Shown here: one piece after another, positions 38,184-50,540 of the stretch
Layout: each line of letters opens with the position of its first letter
Position numbering within the stretch: the stretch's first letter is position 1
DNA from: Pseudomonadota bacterium
GTDB lineage: Bacteria; Pseudomonadota; Alphaproteobacteria; Acetobacterales; Acetobacteraceae
DNA length: 64,000 bases
Assembly (NCBI GenBank): GCA_021798575.1
Contig: JAJZGI010000002.1
Location: 27,716-91,715 of the forward strand
Reading direction: 5' to 3'
Position numbers and translations under genes: made by a program
The notes under the pieces: model-generated
What the model saw: only the letters and a program-made list of their open reading frames with translations
The model's database searches: none
Told to the model about the DNA's origin: nothing

Positions 38184-39821
38184 GTGAAGAGGAACGATCC
38201 GCCTGTGAACCATATGATCGATATCGCCGCGCTGCGGGACTCCGTGCCCCTGGCCGGAACCGGGGTGCGGATTGCCAACGCCCTGCACGCCAACCTGACC
38301 GCCCCGGCGCTGGTGGCGCACGCCCTGCGCAAGAACGAGGGCAGGCTGTCCGCCGACGGCGCGCTCATCGTGCGCACGGGCGTCCATACCGGGCGCTCGG
38401 TGGGCGATAAGTTCGTCGTCGACGAGCCAGGAAGCACCGAGCAGGTTTGGTGGGGCAAAATAAACCAGAAGCTCCCGGAGGCGAAGTTCGCAGGGCTGAA
38501 AGCCCGTGTGCAGGCGTATTTGCAGGGGCGAGAGCTGTTCACGCAGGACCTGTATGCGGGCGCGGACCCGGCCCAGCGGATTAAGGTCCGCCTAGTGACG
38601 ACCGGCGCCTGGCAGGCGTTGTTCGCGCGTAACATGTTCATCCGCCCGCCGGTGGCCGAACTCGCCGGTTTCGTGCCCGATTATGTGATTCTGCACGCGC
38701 CGGAGTTCGAGACGGACCCGGCGATCGACGGGGTGAACTCCACCTCCGCCATCGCGCTCTCCTTCGCCGAGAAGATGATCGTCATCGCGGGTACGCAGTA
38801 TGCCGGCGAGATCAAAAAATCCATCTTCACGGTGATGAACTGGCTGCTGCCGCCAGCCGGCGTGCTGCCCATGCATTGCAGCGCCAATATCGGGCCTGGG
38901 GAGGACGCGGCGATATTCTTCGGCCTTTCTGGCACCGGCAAGACCACCCTATCATCCGACCCGCAGCGCCGCCTGATCGGCGATGACGAGCACGGCTGGG
39001 GCGCCGATGGCGTGTTCAACTTTGAAGGCGGATGCTACGCCAAGGTGATCGACCTCAGTCAGGAGAGCGAGCCGGAGATCTGGGCCGCGACGCATCGTTT
39101 TGGTACCGTTTTGGAAAATGTCGTGGCCGACGGCCAGGGACGCCTGGACCTTACCGACCCAACCTACACCGAGAACACCCGCGCGTGCTACCCGGCGCAT
39201 TTCATCCCCAATGTGGAGCTATCCGGCCGGGGTGGTATTCCGCGCAACGTGGTGATGCTGACCGCCGATGCCTTTGGCGTGCTGCCGCCGATCTCACGGC
39301 TCAACCCGGCGCAGGCGATGTATCATTTCCTCTCCGGCTACACCGCGCGCGTCGCGGGGACCGAGAAGGGCATGGGCGCCGAGCCGCAGGCGACATTCTC
39401 GACCTGTTTCGGCTCGCCGTTTTTGCCACGTCACCCGCAGGTGTACGGCAAGCTCTTGCAGTCGCTCATCGCGCGCCATGGGGCCTCCTGCTGGCTGGTG
39501 AACACCGGCTGGACCGGCGGCGCCTACGGCGTGGGCAGCCGCATGTCCATCGCCCACACCCGCGCGCTGCTGGGTGCTGCGCTGGCGGGCGAGCTGGACG
39601 GCGCGGAATACCGCACGGACCCGTTTTTTGGCCTGCAAATTCCGGTGCATGTGAACAATGTGCCTGATGACGTGCTGAACCCGCGTGCCGCCTGGGCGGA
39701 CCCCACCGCCTACGATGATGCCGCGCGCGAGCTGGTGCGCCGATTCGTCGATAATTTCGCGAGCTTCGCGGAGCTGGTCGATGACGAGGTGAAGGCAGCA
39801 GCAATTAAACTGGCGGTATGA
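38184..39821 (+). CDS. pckA: Phosphoenolpyruvate carboxykinase (ATP)
   Basis: Gluconeogenic enzyme converting oxaloacetate and ATP to PEP. The 545-residue form given starts at GTG 38184. GTG 38205 (GAGG 12 nt upstream) or ATG 38214 are alternatives, and no start has an ideal ribosome site. Motifs are RTGVHTGRSVGDKFVV, the kinase-1 P-loop GLSGTGKTTLSSDP (about residue 248), kinase-2 IGDDEHGWG and the metal site with GGCYAKVIDL. In other alphaproteobacteria pckA neighbours chvI and is under its influence. Confidence 0.95.
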   Translation: MKRNDPPVNHMIDIAALRDSVPLAGTGVRIANALHANLTAPALVAHALRKNEGRLSADGALIVRTGVHTGRSVGDKFVVDEPGSTEQVWWGKINQKLPEAKFAGLKARVQAYLQGRELFTQDLYAGADPAQRIKVRLVTTGAWQALFARNMFIRPPVAELAGFVPDYVILHAPEFETDPAIDGVNSTSAIALSFAEKMIVIAGTQYAGEIKKSIFTVMNWLLPPAGVLPMHCSANIGPGEDAAIFFGLSGTGKTTLSSDPQRRLIGDDEHGWGADGVFNFEGGCYAKVIDLSQESEPEIWAATHRFGTVLENVVADGQGRLDLTDPTYTENTRACYPAHFIPNVELSGRGGIPRNVVMLTADAFGVLPPISRLNPAQAMYHFLSGYTARVAGTEKGMGAEPQATFSTCFGSPFLPRHPQVYGKLLQSLIARHGASCWLVNTGWTGGAYGVGSRMSIAHTRALLGAALAGELDGAEYRTDPFFGLQIPVHVNNVPDDVLNPRAAWADPTAYDDAARELVRRFVDNFASFAELVDDEVKAAAIKLAV

Positions 39822-39836
39822 CCGTTTGCGGTTTCG

Positions 39837-39865
39837 TTGACAGGATGCAATGCGGCCGATAGGCT
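39837..39865 (+). promoter_or_regulatory. Promoter of the cobalamin riboswitch and operon
   Basis: A consensus -35 TTGACA (39837-39842) and TAGGCT (39860-39865) are 17 nt apart, just past the pckA stop. Transcription would begin near 39872, so the riboswitch aptamer would form the very 5' end of the message. Confidence 0.65.
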
Positions 39866-39869
39866 GGCT

Positions 39870-40040
39870 TTGATGGTCCTTCCACCGTGAAGGTGAATAG
39901 GGAATGCGGTGCGGGCGCTCGCCCAATGCCGCAGCTGCCCCCGCAACTGTAAGCGGAAAGTTCCCGTCTCTCAGCCACTGGAGCGCGCTCCGGGAAGGTT
40001 GACGGGGGCGTTCGATCCGTGAGCCAGGAGACCTGCCATC
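39870..40040 (+). ncRNA. Cobalamin (B12, adenosylcobalamin-type) riboswitch
   Basis: The conserved core is easy to read: GGTCCTTCC...GTGAAGGTGAATAGGGAATGCGG, then ATGCCGCAGCTGCCCCCGCA, ACTGTAAGCGG, AGCCACTGG, GGGAAGG and the final CCGTGAGCCAGGAGACCTGCC ending at about 40037. Between the aptamer and the first gene (40163) there is a 7-bp stem CGGGGCG (40061-40067)/CGCCCCG (40093-40099) and a C-rich run before the GGGGGAAGA ribosome site, without a T tract. Control of translation initiation is therefore more likely than transcription termination. B12 should switch off the downstream cob operon. The 341-bp gap holds nothing else. Confidence 0.96.
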
Positions 40041-40162
40041 ACGCTTGATCGCTTACCTGGCGGGGCGCCTGGGTGGTTGCATGCGCGAGGTTCGCCCCGT
40101 GTTCATGCCGATGATGTGCCGCGCCCCGCACTCGCGCTGATCCGCGCCTATGGGGGAAGACC

Positions 40163-40546
40163 GTGACCAGGACCATACCGTATCCCACGCTGCATGTCTG
40201 CGTCACCTGCAGGGCGGGCGGAGCCGCTGCCTCGCCGCCAGGGGCACGGCTGCTCAGCCGCCTGCGCACCGCCCAGGCGTTGCGCGCGGCGCGGGTGGAG
40301 TTGGAGGCGGTAACCTGCCTCGCCGCGTGCGCGCAGGGCTGCACGGCGGCTATTTTCATGCCGGGCAAGAATTTCTTCTATCTGCTCGGGCGTCTGCGCC
40401 CGGAGCAGGCGGATGATCTGCTGGACTATGCCGGGCACTATGCCGCATCCGCCACTGGCGCGGTCATGCCGTCGCGCCGTGCCGCCAGCTTGGCCGACGC
40501 CGTTATTGGCCGATTCCCCGCCTTTGCCCAGCAGGAGACCCCATGA
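40163..40546 (+). CDS. DUF1636 cysteine-rich metalloprotein, first gene of the cob operon
   Basis: A 127-residue protein of the DUF1636 family, a thioredoxin-like [2Fe-2S] ferredoxin relative. Cysteines C13, C16 (HVCVTC) and C52, C56, C60 (TCLAACAQGC) are the candidate cluster ligands. It begins at GTG 40163 with GGGGGAAGA in front, the ribosome site the riboswitch would hide. The family occurs next to cobW/cobN, so a part in cobalt delivery or chelation is likely but undemonstrated. It overlaps cobW by 4 nt. Confidence 0.85.
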   Translation: MTRTIPYPTLHVCVTCRAGGAAASPPGARLLSRLRTAQALRAARVELEAVTCLAACAQGCTAAIFMPGKNFFYLLGRLRPEQADDLLDYAGHYAASATGAVMPSRRAASLADAVIGRFPAFAQQETP

Positions 40547-41583
40547 CCCTGAATATCGCGAAAATCCCCGCCACCATCATCACCGGCTTTTTGGGGGCCG
40601 GGAAAACCACGCTGGTCCAGCATATTCTGGAGCATGCGCAAGGCCGGCGGCTCGCGGTGATCGTGAATGAATTCGGCGCGCGCGGCGTGGACGGGGAGAT
40701 TATAAAGAATTGCGGGCTGGAGAACTGCCCGGACACGGATATCGTGGAGCTGGCCAACGGCTGCCTGTGCTGCACCGTGGCGGATGATTTCATCCCCACG
40801 ATCGAGGCGCTGCTGGACCGACCCCACCCGCCTGAGCACCTGTTGATTGAGACCTCCGGCCTGGCGCTGCCCAAGCCGCTGCTGAAGGCCTTTGGCTGGC
40901 CCTCCATCCGCGCGCGGCTCACCGTGGATGGCGTGATCGCCGTGGTGGATGGCCCGGCGGTGGCGGCTGGGCGCTTTGCCGATGACCCGGAGGAGGTGGC
41001 GCGCCAGCGCGCGGCGGACCCGGCGCTGGACCATGATAACCCGCTGGCGGAGGTGTATGAGGACCAGCTCCACGCCGCCGACCTCGTGATTTTGAACAAG
41101 GCGGACCTGCTGGACGCGGCGACGCTGGAGCGGACACGCCAGGGCATAGTGGCCGCGCTGCCGCGCGCCGTGCGGCTCGTCCCGGCGCGGCAGGGGCGGA
41201 TTGACCCGGGCGTTCTGCTCGGGCTCGGCGCGGCGGCGGAGGATGATCTGGCCGCGAGACCCTCCCACCACGACGCCGAGGACGGCGCGCACGAGCATGA
41301 TGATTTTACGAGCTTTGTGGTCCAGGTGCCCGAGCTTGCGACGGCGGAGGCGCTGCTCGCCCCGTTGCAGGCGGCCACGGCGGCGCATGATATTTTGCGT
41401 ATAAAAGGCTTCCTCGCGGTACGCGGGCGGCCGATGCAGCTTGAGATACATGGCGTCGGCCCGCGCCTGCGCCAAAACTTCACCCGCGCCTGGCGGGCCG
41501 ATGAGGCGCGCATGGGGCACCTGGTCGTCATCGGGCGCGCGGGGATGGACCGCGATGCCATCACCGCGCTGATCACCGGCTAA
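40543..41583 (+). CDS. cobW: CobW, GTP-dependent cobalt metallochaperone
   Basis: G3E GTPase of 346 residues. Walker A GFLGAGKT is at 15-22, the metal-binding GCLCC motif with C74/C76/C77 follows, and there is a His/Asp-rich stretch at about 241-253 (HHDAEDGAHEHDD), with a CobW_C domain after it. CobW-type proteins deliver Co(II) to the cobaltochelatase, in line with cobN being the next gene. The start overlaps the DUF1636 gene by 4 nt. Confidence 0.95.
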   Translation: MTLNIAKIPATIITGFLGAGKTTLVQHILEHAQGRRLAVIVNEFGARGVDGEIIKNCGLENCPDTDIVELANGCLCCTVADDFIPTIEALLDRPHPPEHLLIETSGLALPKPLLKAFGWPSIRARLTVDGVIAVVDGPAVAAGRFADDPEEVARQRAADPALDHDNPLAEVYEDQLHAADLVILNKADLLDAATLERTRQGIVAALPRAVRLVPARQGRIDPGVLLGLGAAAEDDLAARPSHHDAEDGAHEHDDFTSFVVQVPELATAEALLAPLQAATAAHDILRIKGFLAVRGRPMQLEIHGVGPRLRQNFTRAWRADEARMGHLVVIGRAGMDRDAITALITG

Positions 41584-41589
41584 ACACAA

Positions 41590-44894
<3,305 letters not shown>

Positions 44895-44898
<4 letters not shown>

Positions 44899-46067
44899 CC
44901 AGTCCGCACATAAAGGGCGCCTGCCCCAGCCTGTATGCGCCGATGGCGGCGGGGGACGGGTTGCTCCTGCGGGTGAAACCGCGCGCGGGTGGATTGAGCG
45001 CCGCGCAGCTGCACCAGCTGGCCGATGCAGGTGCAGCCTTTGGCAACGGGCAGGTCTCCCTCACCAACCGGGGGAATTTTCAGTTACGCGGCTTTACCGC
45101 CACCAGCGCGGTGGAATTTGCCCGCGCGATGCAGGCGGCGGGCCTGGCCAGCGCCAGCCCGGCGACGGAGCAGCGGCGCAACCTGCTGGTTGGAGTCACG
45201 TCCGATGACTCCGTGATGCTTTTGGCCCGACGGCTGGAATCCTGGCTGGAGGAGGATGAGAGTCTGGCGGCGCTGCCGGCAAAATTCGGCTTCGCGGTGG
45301 GGGTAATTTCCGCCCAGGCCGATATCAGCATCCTGCCCGGGGAGAGCGCTGAAATCTGGCTGCCTGGCGGGGTTTTTTGCCGCACGACGGACCCGCTAGC
45401 GGCGGTGAAGGCGCTCACTTCGGCATTTTTGCGCCTGCGCGCGCAGGCAACACCCCAGCCCAGCCGGATGCGCGCATGTTGCGCGGCAGATGGCGCGGCG
45501 CGGGTGCTCGCCGCCGCCGGGCTGGTGGCCCAGGCCAGCGCGACCACCCGCACATTGCCAGAAATGACCGATGGCGCCGCCCTGGCGCTGCCTTTTGGCT
45601 TGCAGCCGGTGCGGATGCTGGAGCATGCGGCAACCTTGGCGGCGCGGTTCGGGCCCGGCTCACTGGCTATCAACGCCGCGCGCCAACTGGTGCTGAAAAC
45701 CTTTGGCCCGGCGGCGCGCCACGAGCTTGAGGCGGCGGCGGCGGCGCTTGGCTTCATCACCCAGGCCACGGACCCGCGGCTGCGCATTACCGTGTGCGCC
45801 GGGTGGCCCGCCTGCCCGAGCGGGCTGGTGGACTCCCAGGCGCTCGCCACCGTGCTGGCGCCGCATTGGCGCGGGCCGGGTATTCTGCATGTATCCGGCT
45901 GCGCCAAGGGCTGCGCGCACCCTGGTGCCGCGACCACATTGGTCGGCACAAATGCGGCAGAGCGATATGATTTCATCGCGCACGGCACCGCCAGCGCGCC
46001 TACGCCACACAGGGGCATCAGCATCGCCCGCGTCATTCAACGCCTGACCGAAATGGCGCACACATGA
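44895..46067 (+). CDS. cobG: Precorrin-3B synthase CobG
   Basis: Oxygen-dependent monooxygenase of 390 residues with a nitrite/sulfite-reductase-like fold. The [4Fe-4S] ligands are in the C-terminal half (CAGWPACPSG and HVSGCAKGCAHPG), and GNGQVSLTNRGNFQLRG is the N-terminal ferredoxin-like motif. It makes precorrin-3B with O2 and so marks the aerobic route. The ATG at 44895 overlaps the cobN stop (ATGA). Confidence 0.94.
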
Positions 46068-46696
46068 GCACACCCCGACATTATATAACCGACGGCGCGG
46101 CGATCTATGCGCAATCCTTCGCGATCATCCGGCGTGAGGCTGATCTGTCGGGCTTTTCCGCGGAGCAGGCCAGGGTGGTGGTGCGGATGATCCATGCCTG
46201 CGGGCAGGTTGACCTGCCGGGGGATGTGCGGATCGACCCTGGTTTTGTCAAAACAGCCCGGGCGGCGCTGCTGGCGGGTAGGCCGGTGCTGTGTGACTCC
46301 GAGATGGTGGCCCATGGTATCACCCGCGCCCGGCTGCCCGCGCGCAATGAGGTGATCTGCACGTTGCGCGCCAGCCGGACCCCAGCACTCGCGGCGCGCC
46401 TTGGCAACACGCGCTCCGCCGCCGCGCTGGAATTATGGGGGGAGCGGCTGGCGGGCGCGGTCGTGGTGATCGGCAATGCGCCCACCGCGCTGTTTCATCT
46501 GCTGGAAATGCTGGATGCGGGCGCGCCGATGCCCGCCGCGATCATCGGGATGCCGGTGGGGTTTGTCGGCGCGGCGGAATCCAAGGCCGCACTGGCGGCG
46601 GATGGGCGCGTGCCGTGCATCACCGTGCGGGGCCGCCGCGGTGGCAGCGCCATGGCCGCCGCGGCGCTCAATGCGCTGGCCAGCGAGGCGGAATGA
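46064..46696 (+). CDS. cobH: Precorrin-8X methylmutase CobH
   Basis: A 210-residue enzyme that moves the methyl group from C-11 to C-12 to give hydrogenobyrinic acid. The catalytic His is H44 in VRMIHACGQVDLPGDV; VLCDSEMVAHGITRARLP and GNAPTALFHLLEML are the other conserved stretches. It is coupled to cobG (4-nt overlap) and to cobI (overlapping ATGATG). Confidence 0.96.
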   Translation: MSTPRHYITDGAAIYAQSFAIIRREADLSGFSAEQARVVVRMIHACGQVDLPGDVRIDPGFVKTARAALLAGRPVLCDSEMVAHGITRARLPARNEVICTLRASRTPALAARLGNTRSAAALELWGERLAGAVVVIGNAPTALFHLLEMLDAGAPMPAAIIGMPVGFVGAAESKAALAADGRVPCITVRGRRGGSAMAAAALNALASEAE

Positions 46697-47421
46697 TGCA
46701 GGGGCGGCTGTTTATCCTCGGGCTCGGGCCGGGCGACCCGGAACTGATGACGCTGAAGGCGGCGCGGATACTGCGGGAAGCAAGGCACGTGGCGTTTTTT
46801 GCCAAGGCCGGGCGCATGGGCCACGCGCGCGGTATCGTGGCGGACCTGCTGAGCCCCACAGCGGAGGAGTTGCGCTTTGAATATCCCTTCACCACCGAGG
46901 TGGCGCTGGAGCACCCGAGCTACGCGGCGCGCATGGGCGAATTTTATGCGCGGTGCGCGGCCACGCTGGCGACACGGATGGATGCGGGGCAAAACATCGC
47001 GCTGCTGTGCGAGGGCGATGCGTTTCTCTATGGCTCGGCGATGTATCTGTTCGACCGGCTGCGGGATGAATATACGGTGGAGATCATCCCCGGTGTGGCG
47101 GGCATGAGCGGCTGCTGGAGCCGCGCGCAGACGCCGATCGCCCATGGCGATGACGTGCTGAGCGTACTGCCCGGCACGCTGGACGCCGCCAGCCTGCTGG
47201 CGCGCCTGCAACGTTGCGACGCCGCCGTGATCATGAAGATCGGCCGCAACCTGCCCAAAATCCGCGCGGTGCTGGAGCAGGCGGGCTTGCTCAGCCGGGC
47301 GGTGTATGTGGAGCGCGGCAGCATGGAGGGCGAGCGGATCATGCCGCTGGCGGCGCTGGCGGACGCGTCGGCACCCTATTTCGCGATGGTGCTGGTGCCA
47401 GGGCGCCAGCACAACCGATGA
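46693..47421 (+). CDS. cobI: Precorrin-2 C20-methyltransferase CobI
   Basis: SAM-dependent tetrapyrrole methylase of 242 residues (class III fold): LFILGLGPGDPELMTLKAAR, LCEGDAFLYGSAMYLF, IIPGVAGMSGCWSRAQTPIA. It makes precorrin-3A from precorrin-2. ATG 46693 and ATG 46696 both fit; the first overlaps the cobH stop by 4 nt. An upstream reading inside cobH is rejected. Confidence 0.95.
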   Translation: MMQGRLFILGLGPGDPELMTLKAARILREARHVAFFAKAGRMGHARGIVADLLSPTAEELRFEYPFTTEVALEHPSYAARMGEFYARCAATLATRMDAGQNIALLCEGDAFLYGSAMYLFDRLRDEYTVEIIPGVAGMSGCWSRAQTPIAHGDDVLSVLPGTLDAASLLARLQRCDAAVIMKIGRNLPKIRAVLEQAGLLSRAVYVERGSMEGERIMPLAALADASAPYFAMVLVPGRQHNR

Positions 47422-48182
47422 GCGGCAGGTTGTTCGTCATCGGGCTGGGGCCGGGTGCTGCCGAAATGCAGACGCCGCAGGCCACCCAGGCCCTGGCGCT
47501 GGCGAGCGACCTGCTGGGCTACGGCCCGTACCTGGCGCGCGCGCCGCAACAGGCGGGGCAGATCCGCCATGCCTCGGACAACCGGGAGGAGCTGGCCCGC
47601 GCCCGCCATGGCCTGTGCCTCGCAGCTTCAGGCAAGACCGTGGCGCTGCTCTCGGGTGGGGATGCCGGGGTGTTTGGCATGGCGGCGGCGGTGTTCGAGG
47701 CGATCGAGCATGGCGAGCCCGCCTGGCGCGCGCTGGAGGTTGAGGTCGTCCCGGGTGTCTCCGCGATGTTCGCCGTCGCCGCGCGCCTGGGCGCGCCGCT
47801 GGGGCATGATTTTTGTGCGATTTCGCTCTCGGATAATCTGAAACCCTGGGCGCTGGTGCGCCAGCGCCTCACCGCCGCAGCACGGGCCGGGTTCGTGATG
47901 GCGCTGTACAACCCGCTCTCCCGCGCGCGGCCATGGCAGCTGGGCGACGCCTTTGCCCTGCTGCGCGGCCTGCTGCCGGGCGACACGCAAGTGGCCTTCG
48001 CCACCGCGGTGAGCCGCGCGGATGAGCGAATCGATATTATGGACCTGGCCGTGGCCGACCCGGCGCGCGCCGACATGCGCACCTTGGTACTGGTGGGCAG
48101 CGCTGCCACCCGGCGCATAGACCGGCCGGGGCAGCCGCCCTGGCTCTACACGCCGCGGCAGGCCGGGGAGTCCGCCGCATGA
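47418..48182 (+). CDS. cobJ: Precorrin-3B C17-methyltransferase CobJ
   Basis: Ring-contracting SAM methylase of 254 residues: LFVIGLGPGAAEMQTPQATQ, LLSGGDAGVFGMAAAVFE, VVPGVSAMFAVAARLGAPLG and FCAISLSDNLKPW are diagnostic. It converts precorrin-3B to precorrin-4. It overlaps cobI by 4 nt upstream, and its last 37 nt lie opposite the 3' end of cobK. Confidence 0.95.
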   Translation: MSGRLFVIGLGPGAAEMQTPQATQALALASDLLGYGPYLARAPQQAGQIRHASDNREELARARHGLCLAASGKTVALLSGGDAGVFGMAAAVFEAIEHGEPAWRALEVEVVPGVSAMFAVAARLGAPLGHDFCAISLSDNLKPWALVRQRLTAAARAGFVMALYNPLSRARPWQLGDAFALLRGLLPGDTQVAFATAVSRADERIDIMDLAVADPARADMRTLVLVGSAATRRIDRPGQPPWLYTPRQAGESAA

Positions 48183-48937
48183 AGCTGCACCAGCCAGGCG
48201 AGCGCGCCCAGCGCATCCGCCGTGGTGGCGTGGGCCAGACCGGCGAGATCCGGCTCTGGCGGGCGGGCCACCAGCACCACCGGCAGCCCGAGGGCGCGGG
48301 CCGCCAGCAATTTGCCCTGCGTCGCAGCACCGCCGGCGTTTTTGCTCACCAGGATTTCAATCCGCGCCTCCCGCAGCAACTGGTAATCCTGCGCCTCGCT
48401 GAACGGGCCGCGCGCGCTGATAACCCGGGCACGCGGCGGCAGCGCCTCAGGCGGTGGTGGATCGACGCTGCGGATGAGGTAGTCGTGCCATGGGGCGGCG
48501 GCAAAGGGTGCCAGCTCCTGCCGACCGACCGTGAGAAACACGCGCTTTCGCACCGCGCCCAGTGCGCGGGCGGCCTGCGCCATATCCGCCACCTGGGACC
48601 AGTCATCCCCCGCCGCGGCCTGCCAGGGTGGGCGCAGGATGAGCAGCAGCGGGGTTTGGCTGCGGCCCGCGGCGGCGACGGCATTGGCGCGGATATTCGC
48701 CGCGAACGGGTGGGTCGCCACCACCAGCGCCTGCACGCGCCGCGCCGCGAGATATGCCGCCAGCCCGGCTGCGCCGCCAAAGCCACCGGTGCGCCACGGA
48801 ATGTCCGGCAGGCGCGGCGCCTGGGTGCGCCCGGCCAGCGAGAGCAACGGCGCGAACCGCGCATCCCCGGCCAGGAGTGCGGCGAGCTGCGACGCCTCAC
48901 CAGTGCCGCCCAGGATCAGGGTTTTCAAACATGACAT
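48146..48937 (-). CDS. cobK: Precorrin-6A reductase CobK, on the opposite strand to the operon
   Basis: NADPH-dependent reductase of 263 residues (LKTLILGGTGEASQLAALLA, VVATHPFAANIRANAVAA, RVFLTVGRQELAPFA, ISARGPFSEAQDYQLL, VSKNAGGAATQGKLLAARAL). It reduces precorrin-6A to 6B. The ATG at 48937 lies 7 nt inside the start of cobL; ATG 48949 is an alternative, and a TTG at 48928 would avoid overlap. The 3' end overlaps cobJ by 37 nt. Any promoter for cobK must lie within the cobL coding sequence. Confidence 0.93.
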   Translation of the reverse strand: MSCLKTLILGGTGEASQLAALLAGDARFAPLLSLAGRTQAPRLPDIPWRTGGFGGAAGLAAYLAARRVQALVVATHPFAANIRANAVAAAGRSQTPLLLILRPPWQAAAGDDWSQVADMAQAARALGAVRKRVFLTVGRQELAPFAAAPWHDYLIRSVDPPPPEALPPRARVISARGPFSEAQDYQLLREARIEILVSKNAGGAATQGKLLAARALGLPVVLVARPPEPDLAGLAHATTADALGALAWLVQLHAADSPACRGV

Positions 48938-50172
48938 CGAAAAATCCACCCCAAATGCAGGAAACGCCGCGCTGGCTGGCTATTCTGGGCATTGGCGAGG
49001 AAGGTGTCGAGGCCATGAGCCCGGCGGCACGCGGCCTGCTCGCCGGGGCGGCGCTGGTGGTGGGCGGCGCGCGGCATCTGGGCCTGGCGCGCGGGCTCAT
49101 CCGGGGCGAGCAGATGGCGTGGCCCAGCCCGCTGCGGGGCGGAATCAGCCATATTTTGCGTCAACGGCCCAGGCCGGTGGTCGTGCTGGCCTCGGGGGAC
49201 CCGTTTTGTGACGGCATCGGCAGCCTGCTGGCAGACGCCATCCCGATGGCGGAGATCATCTGCCTGCCCGCACCCTCGGCGTTTTCCCTGGCGCTGGCGC
49301 GGCTGGGCTGGCCGATGCGCCAGACCGCCACGCTCAGCCTGTGCGGCCGGGCGATGGCAGCACTCGCCCCCCTGCTGCAACCAAAACGGCGCGTGCTCTG
49401 CCTCAGCGCGGATGAGACCACCCCGGCGGCGCTCGCCGCCTATATCACCGCGCGCGGCTTTGGTCCCTCCAAGCTGCACGTGATGGAAGCGCTCGGCGGG
49501 CCGCGCGAGCGGGTGCGTACGTGCAGCGCGGAGGCGTTTGCGCTCACCGACTGCCAGCGGCTGAACCTGGTCGCGCTGGAGGTTGAGGCTGGCCCGAATG
49601 CGCGGATCATCCCACTTTCCAGCGGCCTGGAGGATGATCTGTTCGAGCATGACGGGCAGATCACCAAGCGGGAGGTGCGCGCCGTCACACTCTCCAGCCT
49701 CGCACCGCGCGCGGGCGAGGTTCTATGGGATATCGGCTGCGGCGCTGGCTCCATCGCCATAGAATGGCTGCTGCGCCACCCGGAGAATCGGGCCTGGGGC
49801 ATCGAGCCGGAGCCTGAGCGCGCGGCGCGGGCGGCGCGCAATGCCATCAGCCTCGGCGTGCCCGGGCTGGAACTGGTGCAGGGGCGCGCGCCCGAGGCAC
49901 TGGCGGGCCTGCCATTGGCCGATGCGGTGTTCATCGGCGGCGGCGCGCACTGCCCCGGCGTGATCGAGGCCGCCTGGGCCGGGCTGCGCCCGGGCGGACG
50001 GCTGGTGGCCAATGCAGTGGTGATCGAGACCGAGGCGGCGCTGTTCGCCGCCCGGGAGCGCTATGGCGGCACGCTGACCAGGCTCGCGGTGGCGCGGCTG
50101 GACGAGATCGGCGCACTGCATGGGTTTCGCCCCAATATGACCGTGACCCAATGGAGCGCGCAGAAGCCATGA
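48931..50172 (+). CDS. cobL: Precorrin-6Y C5,15-methyltransferase (decarboxylating) CobL
   Basis: Fusion enzyme of 413 residues: a CbiE-like tetrapyrrole methylase (about 15-205, WLAILGIGEEGVEAMSPAAR, LASGDPFCDGIG) and a CbiT-like Rossmann methyltransferase and decarboxylase (about 240-400, LWDIGCGAGSIAIEWLLRHP from 265). It makes precorrin-8X from 6B. ATG 48931 overlaps the cobK start head to head. ATG 48955 would relieve this but lacks a clear ribosome site. It overlaps cobE by 4 nt. Confidence 0.95.
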   Translation: MTSKNPPQMQETPRWLAILGIGEEGVEAMSPAARGLLAGAALVVGGARHLGLARGLIRGEQMAWPSPLRGGISHILRQRPRPVVVLASGDPFCDGIGSLLADAIPMAEIICLPAPSAFSLALARLGWPMRQTATLSLCGRAMAALAPLLQPKRRVLCLSADETTPAALAAYITARGFGPSKLHVMEALGGPRERVRTCSAEAFALTDCQRLNLVALEVEAGPNARIIPLSSGLEDDLFEHDGQITKREVRAVTLSSLAPRAGEVLWDIGCGAGSIAIEWLLRHPENRAWGIEPEPERAARAARNAISLGVPGLELVQGRAPEALAGLPLADAVFIGGGAHCPGVIEAAWAGLRPGGRLVANAVVIETEAALFAARERYGGTLTRLAVARLDEIGALHGFRPNMTVTQWSAQKP

Positions 50173-50540
50173 TCATCGCCGGGCTCGGTTTTGCCTCCGC
50201 CGCGAGCGCTGAGACGCTGGTGGAAGTGGTGCGCCGCGCGCAGGCCGAGCTTGGGCAGCCCGCCGAGGCGCTGGCGGTGCCGGATTTCAAAAGCCAGGCA
50301 CCCAGCCTGCTCGCCGCCGCGCGGGTGTTGGGGTTGCGGATATTGCTCGTCGACCGAGCGGGGCTGACACTCGCGCAACCGCGCTGCGAGACGTTCTCCA
50401 GCCACGCCCAAACCGCCACCGGGCTTGGCAGCATCGCCGAGGCCTGCGCCCTGGCCGCCGCCGGAGCGCATAGTTATCTTTTTCTGGCCCGCATCACCCA
50501 GGGGTTGGCCACCTGCGCGCTGGCCGGGCCCGGCGCATGA
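50169..50540 (+). CDS. cobE: CobE (CbiG C-terminal-like) cobalamin biosynthesis protein
   Basis: A 123-residue protein like the C-terminal domain of CbiG ([52 protein letters not shown]). CobE is needed in the aerobic pathway, but its reaction is not established. The domain in CbiG takes part in opening the ring lactone, and this may matter here because the pathway uses CbiD. It is coupled to cobL and cobM by 4-nt overlaps. Confidence 0.9.
   Translation: MIIAGLGFASAASAETLVEVVRRAQAELGQPAEALAVPDFKSQAPSLLAAARVLGLRILLVDRAGLTLAQPRCETFSSHAQTATGLGSIAEACALAAAGAHSYLFLARITQGLATCALAGPGA

Noticed and set aside
40061..40099. Stem CGGGGCG/CGCCCCG after the riboswitch as an intrinsic terminator
   Set aside because: No T tract follows. 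It may belong to the expression platform but is not a rho-independent terminator.
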